Shown piece by piece: positions 1-9,801 of a stretch of 64,000 bases of DNA (positions within the stretch are counted from its first letter, which is position 1; each line of letters begins with the position of its first letter). The position numbers and the translations under genes are program-made. The DNA comes from Curvularia sp. ZM96. Taxonomy: Eukaryota; Ascomycota; Dothideomycetes; Pleosporales; Pleosporaceae. The notes under the pieces are model-generated. The model worked only from the letters and a program-made list of their open reading frames with translations, did not search any database and was not told the DNA's origin. The DNA is taken from positions 1,736,001 through 1,800,000 of the forward strand of contig JAJGBQ010000005.1 of assembly GCA_022457065.1 (NCBI GenBank). Direction: 5' to 3'.

Positions 1-116
1 CCGACATGGCTGCGACTGTACTCATGCTTGCCGGACCAGGCGGTGTGTTTTACAATGAGCAAGTATTGTATCCTGATGGAGGAAGCACTCTCCAACAGCC
101 TGCTGCGCGGGCTTAA
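1..116 (+). CDS. Short-chain dehydrogenase/reductase, C-terminal end (partial)
   Basis: The first bases hold an open frame (codons from base 3) that ends with TAA at 114-116. The 37 visible residues begin DMAATVLMLAGPGGVFYNEQ and continue with VLYPDGGSTLQ. This matches the end of fungal short-chain dehydrogenases, where an 'ED-M-A-x-x-x-L-x-L-A' helix is followed by 'N-G/E-x-x-L-x-x-DGG'. The active-site Tyr-x3-Lys and the NAD(P)-binding Gly motif lie outside the window, so substrate and cofactor cannot be judged. The family assignment comes from this short tail only. Confidence 0.6.
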   Translation, partial: DMAATVLMLAGPGGVFYNEQVLYPDGGSTLQQPAARA

Positions 117-1224
117 GCGTTTGCTAAGTAGCCTTGCTTCAGAAGGATTACTATGATAGCTTATGACTTACCTAATTGAATGACCCTTCTATTCTCTGAT
201 GCAAACATAATCCAATTATATCCATGAATCTCATAGCTGACTTGTTACCTCTAACCACAACTTACTGTTTCACATTGCGCCGTTCTACTCAAGTCGCCGA
301 GCCGCTCCGAACCATCCCCACTACACCCACAAAACTCTTTCACACTAACTATACATACCCATCCCACAAAACATTTAGAAAAAAAACCTTAGGCATAGTC
401 GTTCCATTGTATGCTTTCCGTTCTCTGGCCCGAAAGCCAAAGTATCAAAACGGTTCAATTTTTGAGCCCACCATCAGGGTACTAGGCCTAATGGCCCAAT
501 GGCAAGGCGCTTGACTACGATTCAATTCCGATATCAAGAGATTCCAGGTTGTAAGTTCGGCCTAACTAGCCTGGTTCGCTTCGAATCAGATTGCTAACAT
601 TGAGATAGCGACCCCTGGTTAGGTCAAAACGAGTTCTTTTTTTGTCTTTTTGCTTTCCTCTCTGGGTGAGGACATGTGACGAGGAGCGGGCTTCGATCGT
701 CATATTCGTTTGGATCTTATAGTCTGAATCCCGGTGAGAGGGGCCTCTTCTTTCCACCTTTTTAACAGTTGCTGGTGATGTGAATGCTTGTGTGAGGAAT
801 AAGCAAGTGTTCATTAGCGAAGCTCCATGTTCCAATAGTCGCGCTTGAGTTGGAGGTTCTGCCTCGAGGCACTGCTGTCTTTTTGTTGGATTATCATTCT
901 CCCTAACAAGACAGGATTGCGACCTTATGGTCAGCCGATGAGTGGTGCAAAGGATAAATGTGCCACACGTTCCAGAGGATCACGTCTTGCATATATTATA
1001 TGTAGCCAGACTGCTTGTTTAGGAAATGCACTAACTTATTTTATACATACGCTAAGATAAGCGCGCTCCCCGATAAGTGTCACGTGCCAATTTCGAAGAC
1101 AACGCCCGCCTCTCAGGGGATGGGCGTTGCTTTGTCCTGCAAGCTCTGTTACCGTTCCGCCCATATTGTCTGGGCACCTTACTCAGACGCATAGCCTGAC
1201 GCTATTATTTGTCTTCATCAAATC
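117..1224. other. Intergenic region between SDR end and Zn2Cys6 gene
   Basis: No convincing protein gene is seen. Open frames here are short, without splice-supported extension or recognisable motifs. The one structured item is the tRNA-Arg-like relic near 482-565, listed separately. The last few hundred bases should carry the promoter of the regulator starting at 1225. Confidence 0.6.
482..565 (+). pseudogene. tRNA-Arg(ACG)-like relic with an intron-like insert
   Basis: The 5' half resembles a tRNA-Arg: a D-arm-like GGCCCAATGGCAAGGC, an anticodon stem CTTGA paired with TCAAG, loop CTACGA giving anticodon ACG, a 12-nt insert at the canonical intron site after position 37, then AGATT as variable loop. 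The 3' half fails: the T-loop reads TTGTAAG instead of TTCRANY, the T-stem has a mismatch and two wobbles, and the acceptor stem does not pair. I read this as a decayed tRNA gene. A chance match to half a tRNA is possible. Confidence 0.3.
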
Positions 1225-2962
1225 ATGTCCCCGCCTACCCATGGCTCACAACGCCTCAAGTCCAAGACAGGTTGTCTCACATGCCGAGCTCGTCGGAAGA
1301 AATGTGATGAAGAGCATCCGACGTGTATTGGATGCCGGCGCAACCATCTCATCTGCACTTGGCCGTCACCATCCACTCAGCATACTAAACCAGTAAAGAG
1401 GCCAGAGAACGTGCAGCGCAAAGCCCCGCATCATCTTCCCGTCAGATCGAGCCCACGGGAAGATAGCGGCAATGGTGGAACCGGCGTGGGCGGCGGCACC
1501 GGCACCGGCAGCAGTAATGGTAGCACCGCAGCACAGCGAATCGTTACTACAGCCGACAAAAAACAAATGCGACATTTACTTCCCCTTCCTAGCACAGTTA
1601 GTTTCCATCCGGCCTTCTCGAGCAGCATGCCTGGTCTGCGGAAAGAGAGCGAGAAGCGCATTTTTGACCATTACGTGAGAGTAACGGCTACGGAAATAAC
1701 AGGGCGCGTTTTACCTCTGAGCCCGTTCGTGAGCCACCTCTTGCCTGTGGCGTACCATGATACGCGCGTTGTCACCAGTCTGTTGGCAATGAGTGGAGCT
1801 CATTTAAGCGCCTACAAGGATAGACGATTTGAGCACGATGCACGCTCGTACTATGCGGTGACACTGCGGAGCGTCAAGCATTGGCTCCTTGGTTGGAAAG
1901 AGTCTAGTACCCAGGACCTCATTAGCCTTTTGACAGTGATGTTGTGTCTTTGCTGGATCGAGGTGGGTCCCGTTTTGTTTCGTTTCTAGATGCTTGATCG
2001 TGCGAGGTGATGAGCTTCTTGAAAGGGACATCTTACGCTAACACTCGGGTCGCGGAATTACAGAATATAACGAGGGAGCCAAACGGAAACGTATACTATC
2101 ATCTTCGTGCTAGCCGGACAGTCTTACTGGAGATCCGAGCCCGCCAAAATGGCCACAAGCGTGAACCTTTAGTGGACATGCTCACCGAAGTCTATGCCTT
2201 TCTAGCCATCAGCTCAAACATTACTCTCAGTGATGATTTTGCTGTCAGCCGAAAGTTTCCATATGACGACTTCATGTCACCGGAATCACTCTTGTCTCTT
2301 AATCAAGGGACAGAAATCCATGGCATATTAATGGGGTCCACCCATGAGATGCAGAGTCTCATCATACCTATAACTGAGTCAGCACGCCACCATATGCACG
2401 AGCAAGATCCGGTTAGAAAAGCCAAAGACAAACAAGATTTCGAAAGGAGAATCAGAGCATGGAAGCACGTTCCCTCGTCGTTGTCCGCGGATGACGCTGT
2501 GGAACGGGTCGCCGGCGAGATCCAACAACAAGTCCTCCTCATTTACCTCCACACTATGTTTAACGGCATGGAGCGACCTCCTCTCTCCCTGATGGAAATG
2601 ATAGATGGCCTTCTCGACAACATATACGACTTGGCGGTTGACCTACCTCCCCAATCACGCATCCACACTACAATGACCTGGTCCGCGCGCATTGCAGGCT
2701 CAGTAAGTTGATCGAAAGTTAGTCTAAGCAATTGCAGGTCGCTGACAGAAACCTCTCCCTACAGGTCTGCCGTCTTCAAAAGCACCGCAGTATGATGTCA
2801 ATGCAAATGCACGTTGCACCCGAAAACAAGCCGCGAACAATAATCACCCAGCTCTTCCTCGAAGACTTATGGGCCGAGATGGACAAAGATAGCATAATGT
2901 ATGGCCCGCGCGGCATAGAGATTCTTATGCGGCGGAAGAACCTCAATCTTGCTTGTGCCTGA
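1225..2962 (+). CDS. Zn2Cys6 binuclear-cluster transcription factor
   Basis: Probable nuclear DNA-binding regulator. Residues 17-44 form a Zn(II)2Cys6 cluster with spacing C-x2-C-x6-C-x6-C-x2-C-x6-C (C17, C20, C27, C34, C37, C44), preceded and followed by basic residues. A Gly/Thr/Ser-rich linker follows at about residues 85-105, then a helical middle region as in the fungal transcription-factor/C6 family. Three exons are inferred: 1225-1962, 2064-2702 and 2765-2962. Both introns are phase 0; the first (101 bp) ends TTACAG with a GCTAAC branch site, the second runs GTAAGT to CTACAG. An alternative second acceptor at 2737 would add nine in-frame residues. Predicted length is about 524 aa, usual for the family. 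The target genes cannot be told; the left neighbour is a dehydrogenase. Confidence 0.85.
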
Positions 2963-3536
2963 AACTGTTTTCCGACATCGGATCAGACTTTGAATACTGC
3001 GTCAGAGAGCACAGTGATAGCTAGACGCATAAAAAAGATACATCTAACGTCATTTATAAGGGTGAATGTTCATCCTTGAGGAGATGTACCGTAGCTCGCA
3101 ATGACGAAGGGGTGACGAAGACGAGGCGGCAAAGACGAAAGACTGAAGAAGCAGGATCGAAGACAAAGGGTTGAGCACAAAGAGTTGAAGATGAAGGGTA
3201 GAAATTCAAGGGTCGAAGGAAAGGGATGAGATGAGAAGAGCTGAAACGAAGCTGCAAAGATGAAAAGGAAGGATGGAAGGAAACAGGGATTTGCGCGGAA
3301 TCTCCCATACAGCCCAGGAAGGTGGGTCAGGTCCGCAAGAAAGAAGAAAAGAGCAATCATGCACCAGGAGGACTCTCACGAGCAAAACATCACACTTCTG
3401 GTGCAATGCGGCTACGTAGTTGCTTTCAACAGTCATCGTCCCATACGATACATATCTCTCTATCGTCAAGTACGTGTTGCAGTTGGCTAGGAACTGTATA
3501 GCACCCAGACAAACAGCTACAAGGAATCGAACAGCA
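2963..3536. other. Convergent intergenic region with purine-rich tract
   Basis: This separates the convergent regulator and phosphatase genes. Roughly 3075-3295 is strongly purine-biased on the + strand, with many GAAG, GAAGA and GGAAGG runs. The open frames on both strands here look like products of that bias. No gene is called. Confidence 0.55.
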
Positions 3537-5330
3537 TCAATATACTTCATCGAGCCCTTTCCTCTCCGCCTCCTGCATCTTGTCAATTTCCGTCTCGCCA
3601 ATCTTCTTGTCAGAATCAGTCCGTGGTTCAGTTGCGGCTCTCTCTTCTTCACTATTTTCAACAATCATGTTGCCTTTCAATGCTTCTCTCAAAATGGGCT
3701 CTCCCTCTTTCGGCTTGAATGCAGCGTCATCGCTTGTCGCGTCACCATCGCCCAGCCTATCGGTCTTCACATCTTTTCCTAAGCCTGATTCTTCTAACCA
3801 GCCTTGCTCCGTTTGCTTACGCTGTATCTTGCGGTCTTTAGATTGCTTCCGCTGCGTTGAGCTGGCTCGCAGAAATTTGCGGTGTCCAGTGCTATGGTGA
3901 AGATGCTGCATACCAGGGAAGTAATCGGAGTCGTCAGAGAAGCCTTCGCCGGCCTGAGTAGGCTGTAGGTGGCGCATGAGAGCGGCAGTTCGCGGTTGTG
4001 CGTGGTTGCTCGATCGTGGCGCCTCCTCGGCCTCACTACTTGAGGCATCGTTTGAAGCGTCATTTGGCGAGGCTGGTGTTGGTGGCATTGCGGGAATAGA
4101 GGAACCCTTGTTATTTTGCTTTCGCGACAGCTTCGCCGGAGATGGTTCATTAATGACAGGAGTGTGATCGGCCTCTTGCGCCGCAACTGGGTGGTCTTCT
4201 TGCTCGCTTGCCAATGACTCCATGTGTTGGGTGGCAGGCGAAGCAGCCTGCTGAGAACTCTGTCCGAGATACTCCATGGTGTTCTTTCGCATTGGACGAC
4301 GAGGGTAATTAATCTTGTCGTGATTGCATCCATTTACACAACCCCCCCAACGGCGGATGGGTACGGTGGGAGAAGAGTTCGACCCAACCTGGTTTAGATT
4401 ACTCAATGATGTGTTTCTGCTCGGTATGGCGGTTGTAGCACTCTTTGGCTGTTGTTCCTCCTTCTCCTTGGCAGCCCTCCGCTTGAGTTCGGACCATGTT
4501 CGCAGCTCGTTCTGGAGGATATATCGGCCGTTATTCTCGCTTCGCTTCATTATTATGAACTCGCAGTGGTTAACGTTCCGAAGATCCTCAAAGTACTCGA
4601 CAGACCAATGGTACCTTGAACACGTCAGTGTGTGTTTTTCTCTCTATTCACAAGATGAAGTACTCACCATTTCATGAGAAACACTCTGGACATGAGTCCA
4701 TGCGTGACCAACACACAGACACTGGGGAAGTTGTCGTCTCCAAAAGATCTCCACAGACTTTCATTGAAGCCACTTACACGGTCATAAGCGTCTGCCGCAC
4801 TCTCGCCGTCAGGTATGCGATAGAAAAAGTGGCCATAGTCGGCTCGTTCCTGCCACATCCTCTCCATCTCTGCCGAGCATGGCTGGAAGTTGCCAAAGTC
4901 TTGCTCTCGTATTCTTGGCTCCTCGAAGACGGTGATCTTGTTGCGGGGAAAGGGGGATGGAGTGGGGTCGTCCGAGGTCAGGGTGCGGAGGATGCCTTCT
5001 GTAGTCTCACGGGTTCGACGGTAGGGAGAGGTGTAGAACTGGAGCGTGTCGTCGGGCTTGAGCATGGAGCGGAGCTGGCGTCCAGCTTCTTCTGCCTGTA
5101 GCCGCCTGCAGTTAGTCATGAACTGTCTTAAGCGATGCCAGACGAGCAATGCGTACCTGAGTCCACCCATGCGGGGTCAGTTTTACTCTGTGGTCGGGTA
5201 TGAACTGGTGGATGTCTCGGTTCTTGTTTCCCTCGGATTGCGCATGGCGAATCAGGATAATCATCTACCGAGGGGTTAGATATCGAGTGTGAGTATGGGA
5301 ATAAAGTGGACCTACGCGGGGTTTCCCCAT
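3537..5330 (-). CDS. Histidine phosphatase (phosphoglycerate-mutase-like) with long disordered C-terminus
   Basis: Exons on the minus strand: 5316-5330 (only MGKPR), 5157-5264, 4668-5095 and 3537-4614, all with GT-AG introns and continuous phase, giving about 542 aa. The histidine-phosphatase signature is at the N-terminus: RHAQSEGN with catalytic H12, then TSPYRRTRET, the acidic FEEPRIREQDFG block and VTHGLMSR with the second catalytic His. This resembles the yeast Det1-type acid phosphatases rather than glycolytic mutase, so a cytoplasmic phosphomonoesterase role is inferred. The last 340 or so residues are Ser/Gln/Glu-rich and without a recognised fold. The gene is divergent from the DUF1168 gene; the 428-bp gap probably holds both promoters. 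Confidence 0.85.
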
Positions 5331-5758
5331 GTTGGTGTAGAATATCTGGATATCGTCGCTATTGGGCGTTGCGAAAGCAATGGGTATGCCGTGGGAGACG
5401 CAGTGCAGGCAGGCTCAAGGTAAGAAGAAAATATCTAGAGGGTACAGACACAGGGCGATAGTGGGTGTTTCATGTAGTGCTGCAAGCCCGACATTGGCGG
5501 CGACTGCGCAGGCACAAGTGGCGTATCTAGCGCGCCGTAGTCAGGCACCTAGCGTCATCCGCCCTCGCATCGCTCACTGCTTGATAATCTTTTTGCGATC
5601 ACTACTTTTCCCTTCTACGCCCCTCCATTCTGCCCCTCACGCCGCCGCATGAAACCATCCGTCACGTGTGCATAGTCTCTGATATTCACTCCTTCGATTT
5701 GCTCCTCAAGCCTCTGCGCACTGCCGCCGGCGCGAGGCGTATCCAGCCTTCAATCACA
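5331..5758. promoter_or_regulatory. Divergent intergenic promoter region
   Basis: A 428-bp gap between two divergent start codons (phosphatase on minus, DUF1168 gene on plus). It contains CACGTG-like sequence near 5662 (TCACGTGTG) but no clear TATA box. The bidirectional promoter role is inferred from layout only. Confidence 0.45.
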
Positions 5759-6379
5759 ATGTCTGAACCCATCCCTGAAGCAATACCCACCTCCGCCGAC
5801 CCACGGTCGAAACGTCCGGTGAAGAAACGCGCTCTTACTCCTCGCACTGAGCAAGCCGCGCAAGTCGAAGCGCTCTTCGCAAAGCCCGACCGCGAAATCC
5901 ACATCCCCGGCTCTGGCGCAGTTACCAAAACCACCTCTCTGCCTCCCGAAATTGTCGCAAATGTTCAAGGCTCAAGCGCCGGTGCAGGTAGTGGAGAGTT
6001 CCACGTGTACAAAGCAAGCCGACGGCGCGAGTATGAGAGATTGCGCGCCATGGACGAAGAAGTGAAGAAGGAGGAAGACGAGAAGGAATTCGCCAAGCGA
6101 AAAGAGGAGTTGGAAAAGAAGGACAAAGAAAAGACGGAGAAGAACAGGATGAAGAGAGAGAAGGCAAGGCAAAGAAAAGAGAAAGCGAAAAAGGGAAACA
6201 AAGGTGGAGAGGACACCGGCAAGGACGGCACACCCGACGCGGAGCAGGCAAAGAAGAAGCTGACGCCGAATGTAAACGTTCCCAAGAATAGCGCCGAGGA
6301 AGATGCAGATACACGCAATGATGGGGCTGAGGTCAAGAATGCTGAAGAGATCGGATTGGTTATTGAGGACGACGACTGA
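5759..6379 (+). CDS. PRKRIP1/DUF1168 family protein (spliceosome-associated type)
   Basis: About 206 aa, no intron seen. The core GSSAGAGSGEFHVYK followed by a RRREYERLRAMDEE helix is the hallmark of DUF1168/PRKR-interacting protein 1, found in catalytic spliceosome structures in animals. The preceding 'EALFAKPDREIHIPG' also fits the family. Residues from about 95 to 160 form a very long Lys/Glu/Arg-rich helix, as in PRKRIP1. An in-frame ATG lies upstream at 5666, but the start at 5759 (MSEPIPEAIP) sits in ACAATG context and gives the usual length. A nuclear pre-mRNA splicing role is inferred from the family. Confidence 0.85.
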   Translation: MSEPIPEAIPTSADPRSKRPVKKRALTPRTEQAAQVEALFAKPDREIHIPGSGAVTKTTSLPPEIVANVQGSSAGAGSGEFHVYKASRRREYERLRAMDEEVKKEEDEKEFAKRKEELEKKDKEKTEKNRMKREKARQRKEKAKKGNKGGEDTGKDGTPDAEQAKKKLTPNVNVPKNSAEEDADTRNDGAEVKNAEEIGLVIEDDD

Positions 6380-7335
6380 GCTGCATACCATACCAGACGT
6401 GGGTGGCTGCAAACATATACTAATTTTAATTCCTACCAAGCTTCATCAAGAGCTGATGAAGACGATGGCTGCACACTGCACAAGCATTCAAGACGTGGCA
6501 GTGCATGCCACGAAGCATTGCGACGCCAACACTGTTCTACGCGTGCAGCATTCCTGGTTTCTTGGTCCAATGGCGAGTACCCATCATGCCTCTCCTACCG
6601 CCGAAACCTCCAACTGGTGCCTCCAAGTGATGCCTCCAAAAATCCATCTAACCAAACCAACATGTGAACCTGTCGATCTTCGGCATTCATTCTACCGGTC
6701 CACGTCATCTTGCCACCTTCTACAGTCACTCCACTACAGTACGGATGCCTTCGGTTTGTGCCGTATTAATCCCTCTACGTATAGGCATCACTACAAGGTC
6801 GTTTCATCCATTCTCCACAAATTCGGTCTTGTACATGTTTTCGGCGACTTGGAACTATACATCGATACTGATCCACCTGGATCGTGAACCAGTCGATCCC
6901 CGCTTGACAGAAAACAACAGGGCAGATCCTTTCTTGTATGCCCCGAAGCTTAACTTGTAGCTTGAATTAAGGCTGTGTCCGCTATGCCTTGGACATGCAC
7001 GCCAAGGACATGGCCAGTACAACGTCGCATTCCCACCCGTCTTCTTACGTCTTCTGACCTGTAATGCTACAAACTTATGCTTTACAAATTGTCGCCATAC
7101 AACCGTCTAGGTATGAAAACGATGATCTTGCTACCTGAAAGGACGTCTATGCCTGAAGCTGCACTAGGTTTCACAACAGCTGTGTTTCCAATGCCGATAC
7201 GCGAACTTCATCTCTCATGTTTCCCACACACAAGAAAACGGCTCTTAGCTAATTGTGCTTGAGAAATCTTGACATGTAAGGGTCCTGCTCGTTGAACATC
7301 AAGGCTGTATTGTCAATCAAATCATGTCGGATCTA
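6380..7335. other. Intergenic region left of the Tc1 element
   Basis: Open frames exist (for example 6303-6887 on plus, which overlaps the DUF1168 gene), but none has a domain, signal peptide or supported splice structure. The end of the region, 7326-7335, is the first copy of a decamer repeat into which the transposon inserted. Confidence 0.6.
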
Positions 7336-7364
7336 CATGGCGTCCTGGAAATATTCACAGTGGG
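7336..7364 (+). repeat. Left terminal inverted repeat of Tc1 element
   Basis: 29 bp, an exact reverse complement of 8578-8606. It begins CATGGCGTCC and ends TTCACAGTGGG. The next base inward differs between the two ends. The TA at 7334-7335 is the left target duplication. Confidence 0.95.
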
Positions 7365-7499
7365 TCTAATAGGGAGGCTTTGCTCGGCCCTACTTCGGAC
7401 GAATCAAAATAGCCCTAATAAATTAATATTACATGCTTACCTGTCCTTTGTCTCCTAATCCTCTGGCAATCTATCTCGTTACCAAGCAATATAAGTCGC

Positions 7500-8531
7500 C
7501 CGACTACGCCTCCATCCCAATATCAGACAGATCGCGATGTAAGACTTCAGATCCACACTCTACGCGACGCTAGACTTAACTATAACGCCATTAGTCGCCA
7601 ACTTAGAGTCACTATTAACCAAATCCGATACGCGCTTACTTCTACCCTTACCCCAAAGAAAAGAGTAGGTAGACCACCTACTCTAAGCCCAGAGCAGGTA
7701 GATAAGCTAATATCCTTCGTACGTCAAAGCCGTGCTACTCGACAGATAAGCTGGCAGGCTCTTGCTAATCACTTCTACCCACGCTAGGGCTATAGTAAGC
7801 GCGTCGTTCGCCGAGCTCTTCGAGCAGCTAGATATTACCATAGAAAAGCTCTTCAACAATCACTACATACGCCTAAAAATAAGCTAGAAAGAATACGGTA
7901 GGCAGAAGAGCACCTTAACTAGACGACAGAGCAATAGAATAAGGTGCTTTAGAGTAACGAGTGCTAGGTAACAGGCAACTCTCGTAGTAAGATATATATT
8001 ACTCGGCTAGATACAGAGGCATATAATAAGGATTGCCTTACAGTACGCCAAGGTAGACAGCAAGGCTAGATATTTTAGGGCAGCTTTTGTAGGAGAGATA
8101 AGGGTCCCTCGCTCTTTTAGGAGAAGAAGTAGAGAAAGATAAACGCAGCTTCTTACTGTGAGAGAATTGTGCCGCTAATTTGCGGTTATAACAGGATAAG
8201 AGGTAGAATAATTTTCATGCAGGATAGAGCGTCCTCTCACACTGCTGCATTAACTCAAGTAGAGTTACAAGAGCGAGACGTAACAGTCATGAAATAGCCT
8301 GCTTAGTCACCAGATCTTAATCCGATTAAGCAGGTTTAGGGGGTATTAAAGGCATAGATCCAGGCTCACTATCCTAGTAATAGGCGTAGGCCACGATCTA
8401 AGATCAGAAAACTCGTTTAAGAGGCTTGGGATACTGCTATTACACCTAAGTACCTGCAGTCCCTAGTAAATAGTATGGGGAGACGGTGCTAGGCTGTAAT
8501 TGCTGCTAAAGGCGGATCTACGTCGTATTGA
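7500..8531 (+). pseudogene. Tc1-like transposase relic, 16 in-frame stops
   Basis: Codons in register with base 7533 read through to TGA at 8529-8531 with no frameshift. Recognisable parts: an N-terminal helix-turn-helix (RDVRLQIHTLRDA, then KKRVGRPPTLSPEQV), a DDE_3-type core (KGPSLF, CERIVPLICGY, IIFMQD, SPDLNPI) and a tail. There are 15 TAG stops and one TAA. Most TAG codons fall where the family has Trp, so TGG became TAG. The first catalytic Asp position reads SNEC and the third reads DLNPIK, so both acidic residues appear changed by G-to-A in a TpG context. The original start codon is not evident. This pattern is RIP as known in filamentous ascomycetes. Confidence 0.92.
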
Positions 8532-8577
8532 AATCTATTTCGTCTCAACTAGGTTTAGCTAGTAGCCCCGTGCGCGC

Positions 8578-8606
8578 CCCACTGTGAATATTTCCAGGAC
8601 GCCATG
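8578..8606 (-). repeat. Right terminal inverted repeat of Tc1 element
   Basis: 29 bp, an exact reverse complement of 7336-7364, followed by the TA duplication at 8607-8608. Confidence 0.95.
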
Positions 8607-8608
8607 TA

Positions 8609-8628
8609 GTCGGATCTAGTCGGATTCT
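8609..8628 (+). repeat. Decamer tandem repeat at the transposon target site
   Basis: GTCGGATCTA at 8609-8618 is followed by the near copy GTCGGATTCT at 8619-8628. A further exact copy lies on the other side of the transposon at 7326-7335. Removing the element and one TA joins the three copies head to tail, so the element inserted at a TA inside a short tandem repeat. Confidence 0.7.
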
Positions 8629-9327
8629 TGGCAAACGAGGGTATTAACTAAGCTGTCAGACTCGGTCGTACTGTGGTCCTGAAGGGGCCAATAAAAGACT
8701 ACTTCCCCGGAAATGACGTCGAAAACGGGCTTCAACGCCAGCTCTAGAATGCACAACCCTAATTTCTATTGGGCAACCTTATATGGCTTGTTTCATCCTG
8801 TACAACTGAGCCCCGACCCAGTATGTCGGTACAAATCCAGGATTTCGACCGCAGGGCTTGTGCGTAAGAGCGCCTATCCAATGGAGGACTTGGGTGATAG
8901 TACGTGCCGTCCACTACATTTGCCATCGTAATCACGCCTTTGCCCAACGTCTTGGCTTCACAGCTCAGCAAGGACGACAGTTCTCCGGAATCTGGGCACA
9001 ACCAATGGCCCATTTCTTGGCGTTGCCAAGGTGTCACAGAAACCATGTACTCATTCACTACACAGCCCGAGGCACGGGTGGTGATGCGCGGGGTAGCGGA
9101 TCTACACCGGGCATGGCGGTATCCAGGTACACGTAGGCATCTAAACTTGAATATTATGACGGAAGACGATACAGAGTTGAGGTAGAGGAACTTAGATATA
9201 AAAGGACCTGACTTCAGCGTCTGGAAATGGATCACAGTCCTCAGTGAACAACAATCCCTTCCTGAAATCATCAGCAAACAGTTTTATCAAGTATCACAAA
9301 ACCACCCATTCATCTTCAATATCAATC
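8629..9327. other. Intergenic region and upstream region of secreted repeat-protein gene
   Basis: No gene is called. Open frames on both strands at 8713-9277 overlap each other and show no domain. The right part carries the TATA box at 9197 for the gene starting at 9328. Confidence 0.55.
9197..9203 (+). promoter_or_regulatory. TATA box of secreted Pro-rich gene
   Basis: TATAAAA lies 125 bp upstream of the ATG at 9328, a plausible distance for a fungal TATA box with a short leader. Confidence 0.5.
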
Positions 9328-9801
9328 ATGAGGTCCGCATTTTTGATCCTCATGGCCGCTGGGTACGTCACCCCCAATCGTTCACTTTCGATTTTGATAC
9401 TCCTTTCGACTACTAACTCTTGATACGATAACTAACACATACATAGTGCCCTTGCTGCACCCTTAGTTGAACGACAGGCCCCTCCCCCGCCACAAGGTGG
9501 TGTCGCTGCTCCTCCGCCACCTCCTGACACCGCTCCTCCAGTGACTCCTGGCGACGGCCCTCCTGCACCTCGTCCAGGACGTGGACCGGGAAGAGGTCCA
9601 GGAAGGGGTCCAGGAAGGGGTCCGAGAAGGCGACCTGTTGATGCTGAAGCTGCTCCTCCACCACCACCTCCAGGCGGCGCTCCTCCTCCTGTACCTCCAC
9701 CAGGCGGCGCTCCTCCGCCAGACGGTGCTGCTCCTCCTGTACCTCCTCCAGGCGGCGCTCCACCTCCAAGCGGCACTGTTCCTCCACCACCTCGCAACTA
9801 G
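9328..9801 (+). CDS. Small secreted Pro/Gly/Arg-rich repeat protein
   Basis: Two exons, 9328-9362 and 9447-9801, about 129 aa. Exon 1 encodes MRSAFLILMAAG and the join continues ALAAPLVERQ, giving a clear signal peptide and a possible Kex2-like ER/RQ processing site. The mature part has a RGPG tandem block (12-bp DNA repeats around 9579-9624) and then PPPGGAPPP-type repeats. There are no Cys in the mature part. The intron is phase 2 after 35 nt, exactly as in the gene at 11607, which shares the ALAAP-(L/I)-(V/I)-ERQA junction. I infer a paralogous or shuffled N-terminal cassette. The function is unknown; cell-wall association or effector-like secretion are possibilities only. Confidence 0.7.

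Larger units (their letters stand above)
7336..8606 (+). mobile_element. Tc1/mariner-type DNA transposon, RIP-inactivated
   Basis: A 1271-bp element bounded by perfect 29-bp terminal inverted repeats (7336-7364 and 8578-8606, starting CATGGCGTCCTGG) and flanked on both sides by TA, the target duplication of the Tc1/mariner superfamily. Inside lies one transposase frame without indels but with 16 stop codons (see the pseudogene entry). The intact ends with a ruined coding region mean the element could at most be moved by an enzyme from elsewhere. Confidence 0.93.

Noticed and set aside
540..570. GTAAGT...CTAACTAG inside the tRNA-like relic, resembling a spliceosomal intron
   Set aside because: Only about 19 nt long, far below any working intron.
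3206..3664. Overlapping plus and minus open frames in the purine-rich tract
   Set aside because: They follow from the sequence bias and overlap the end of the phosphatase gene.
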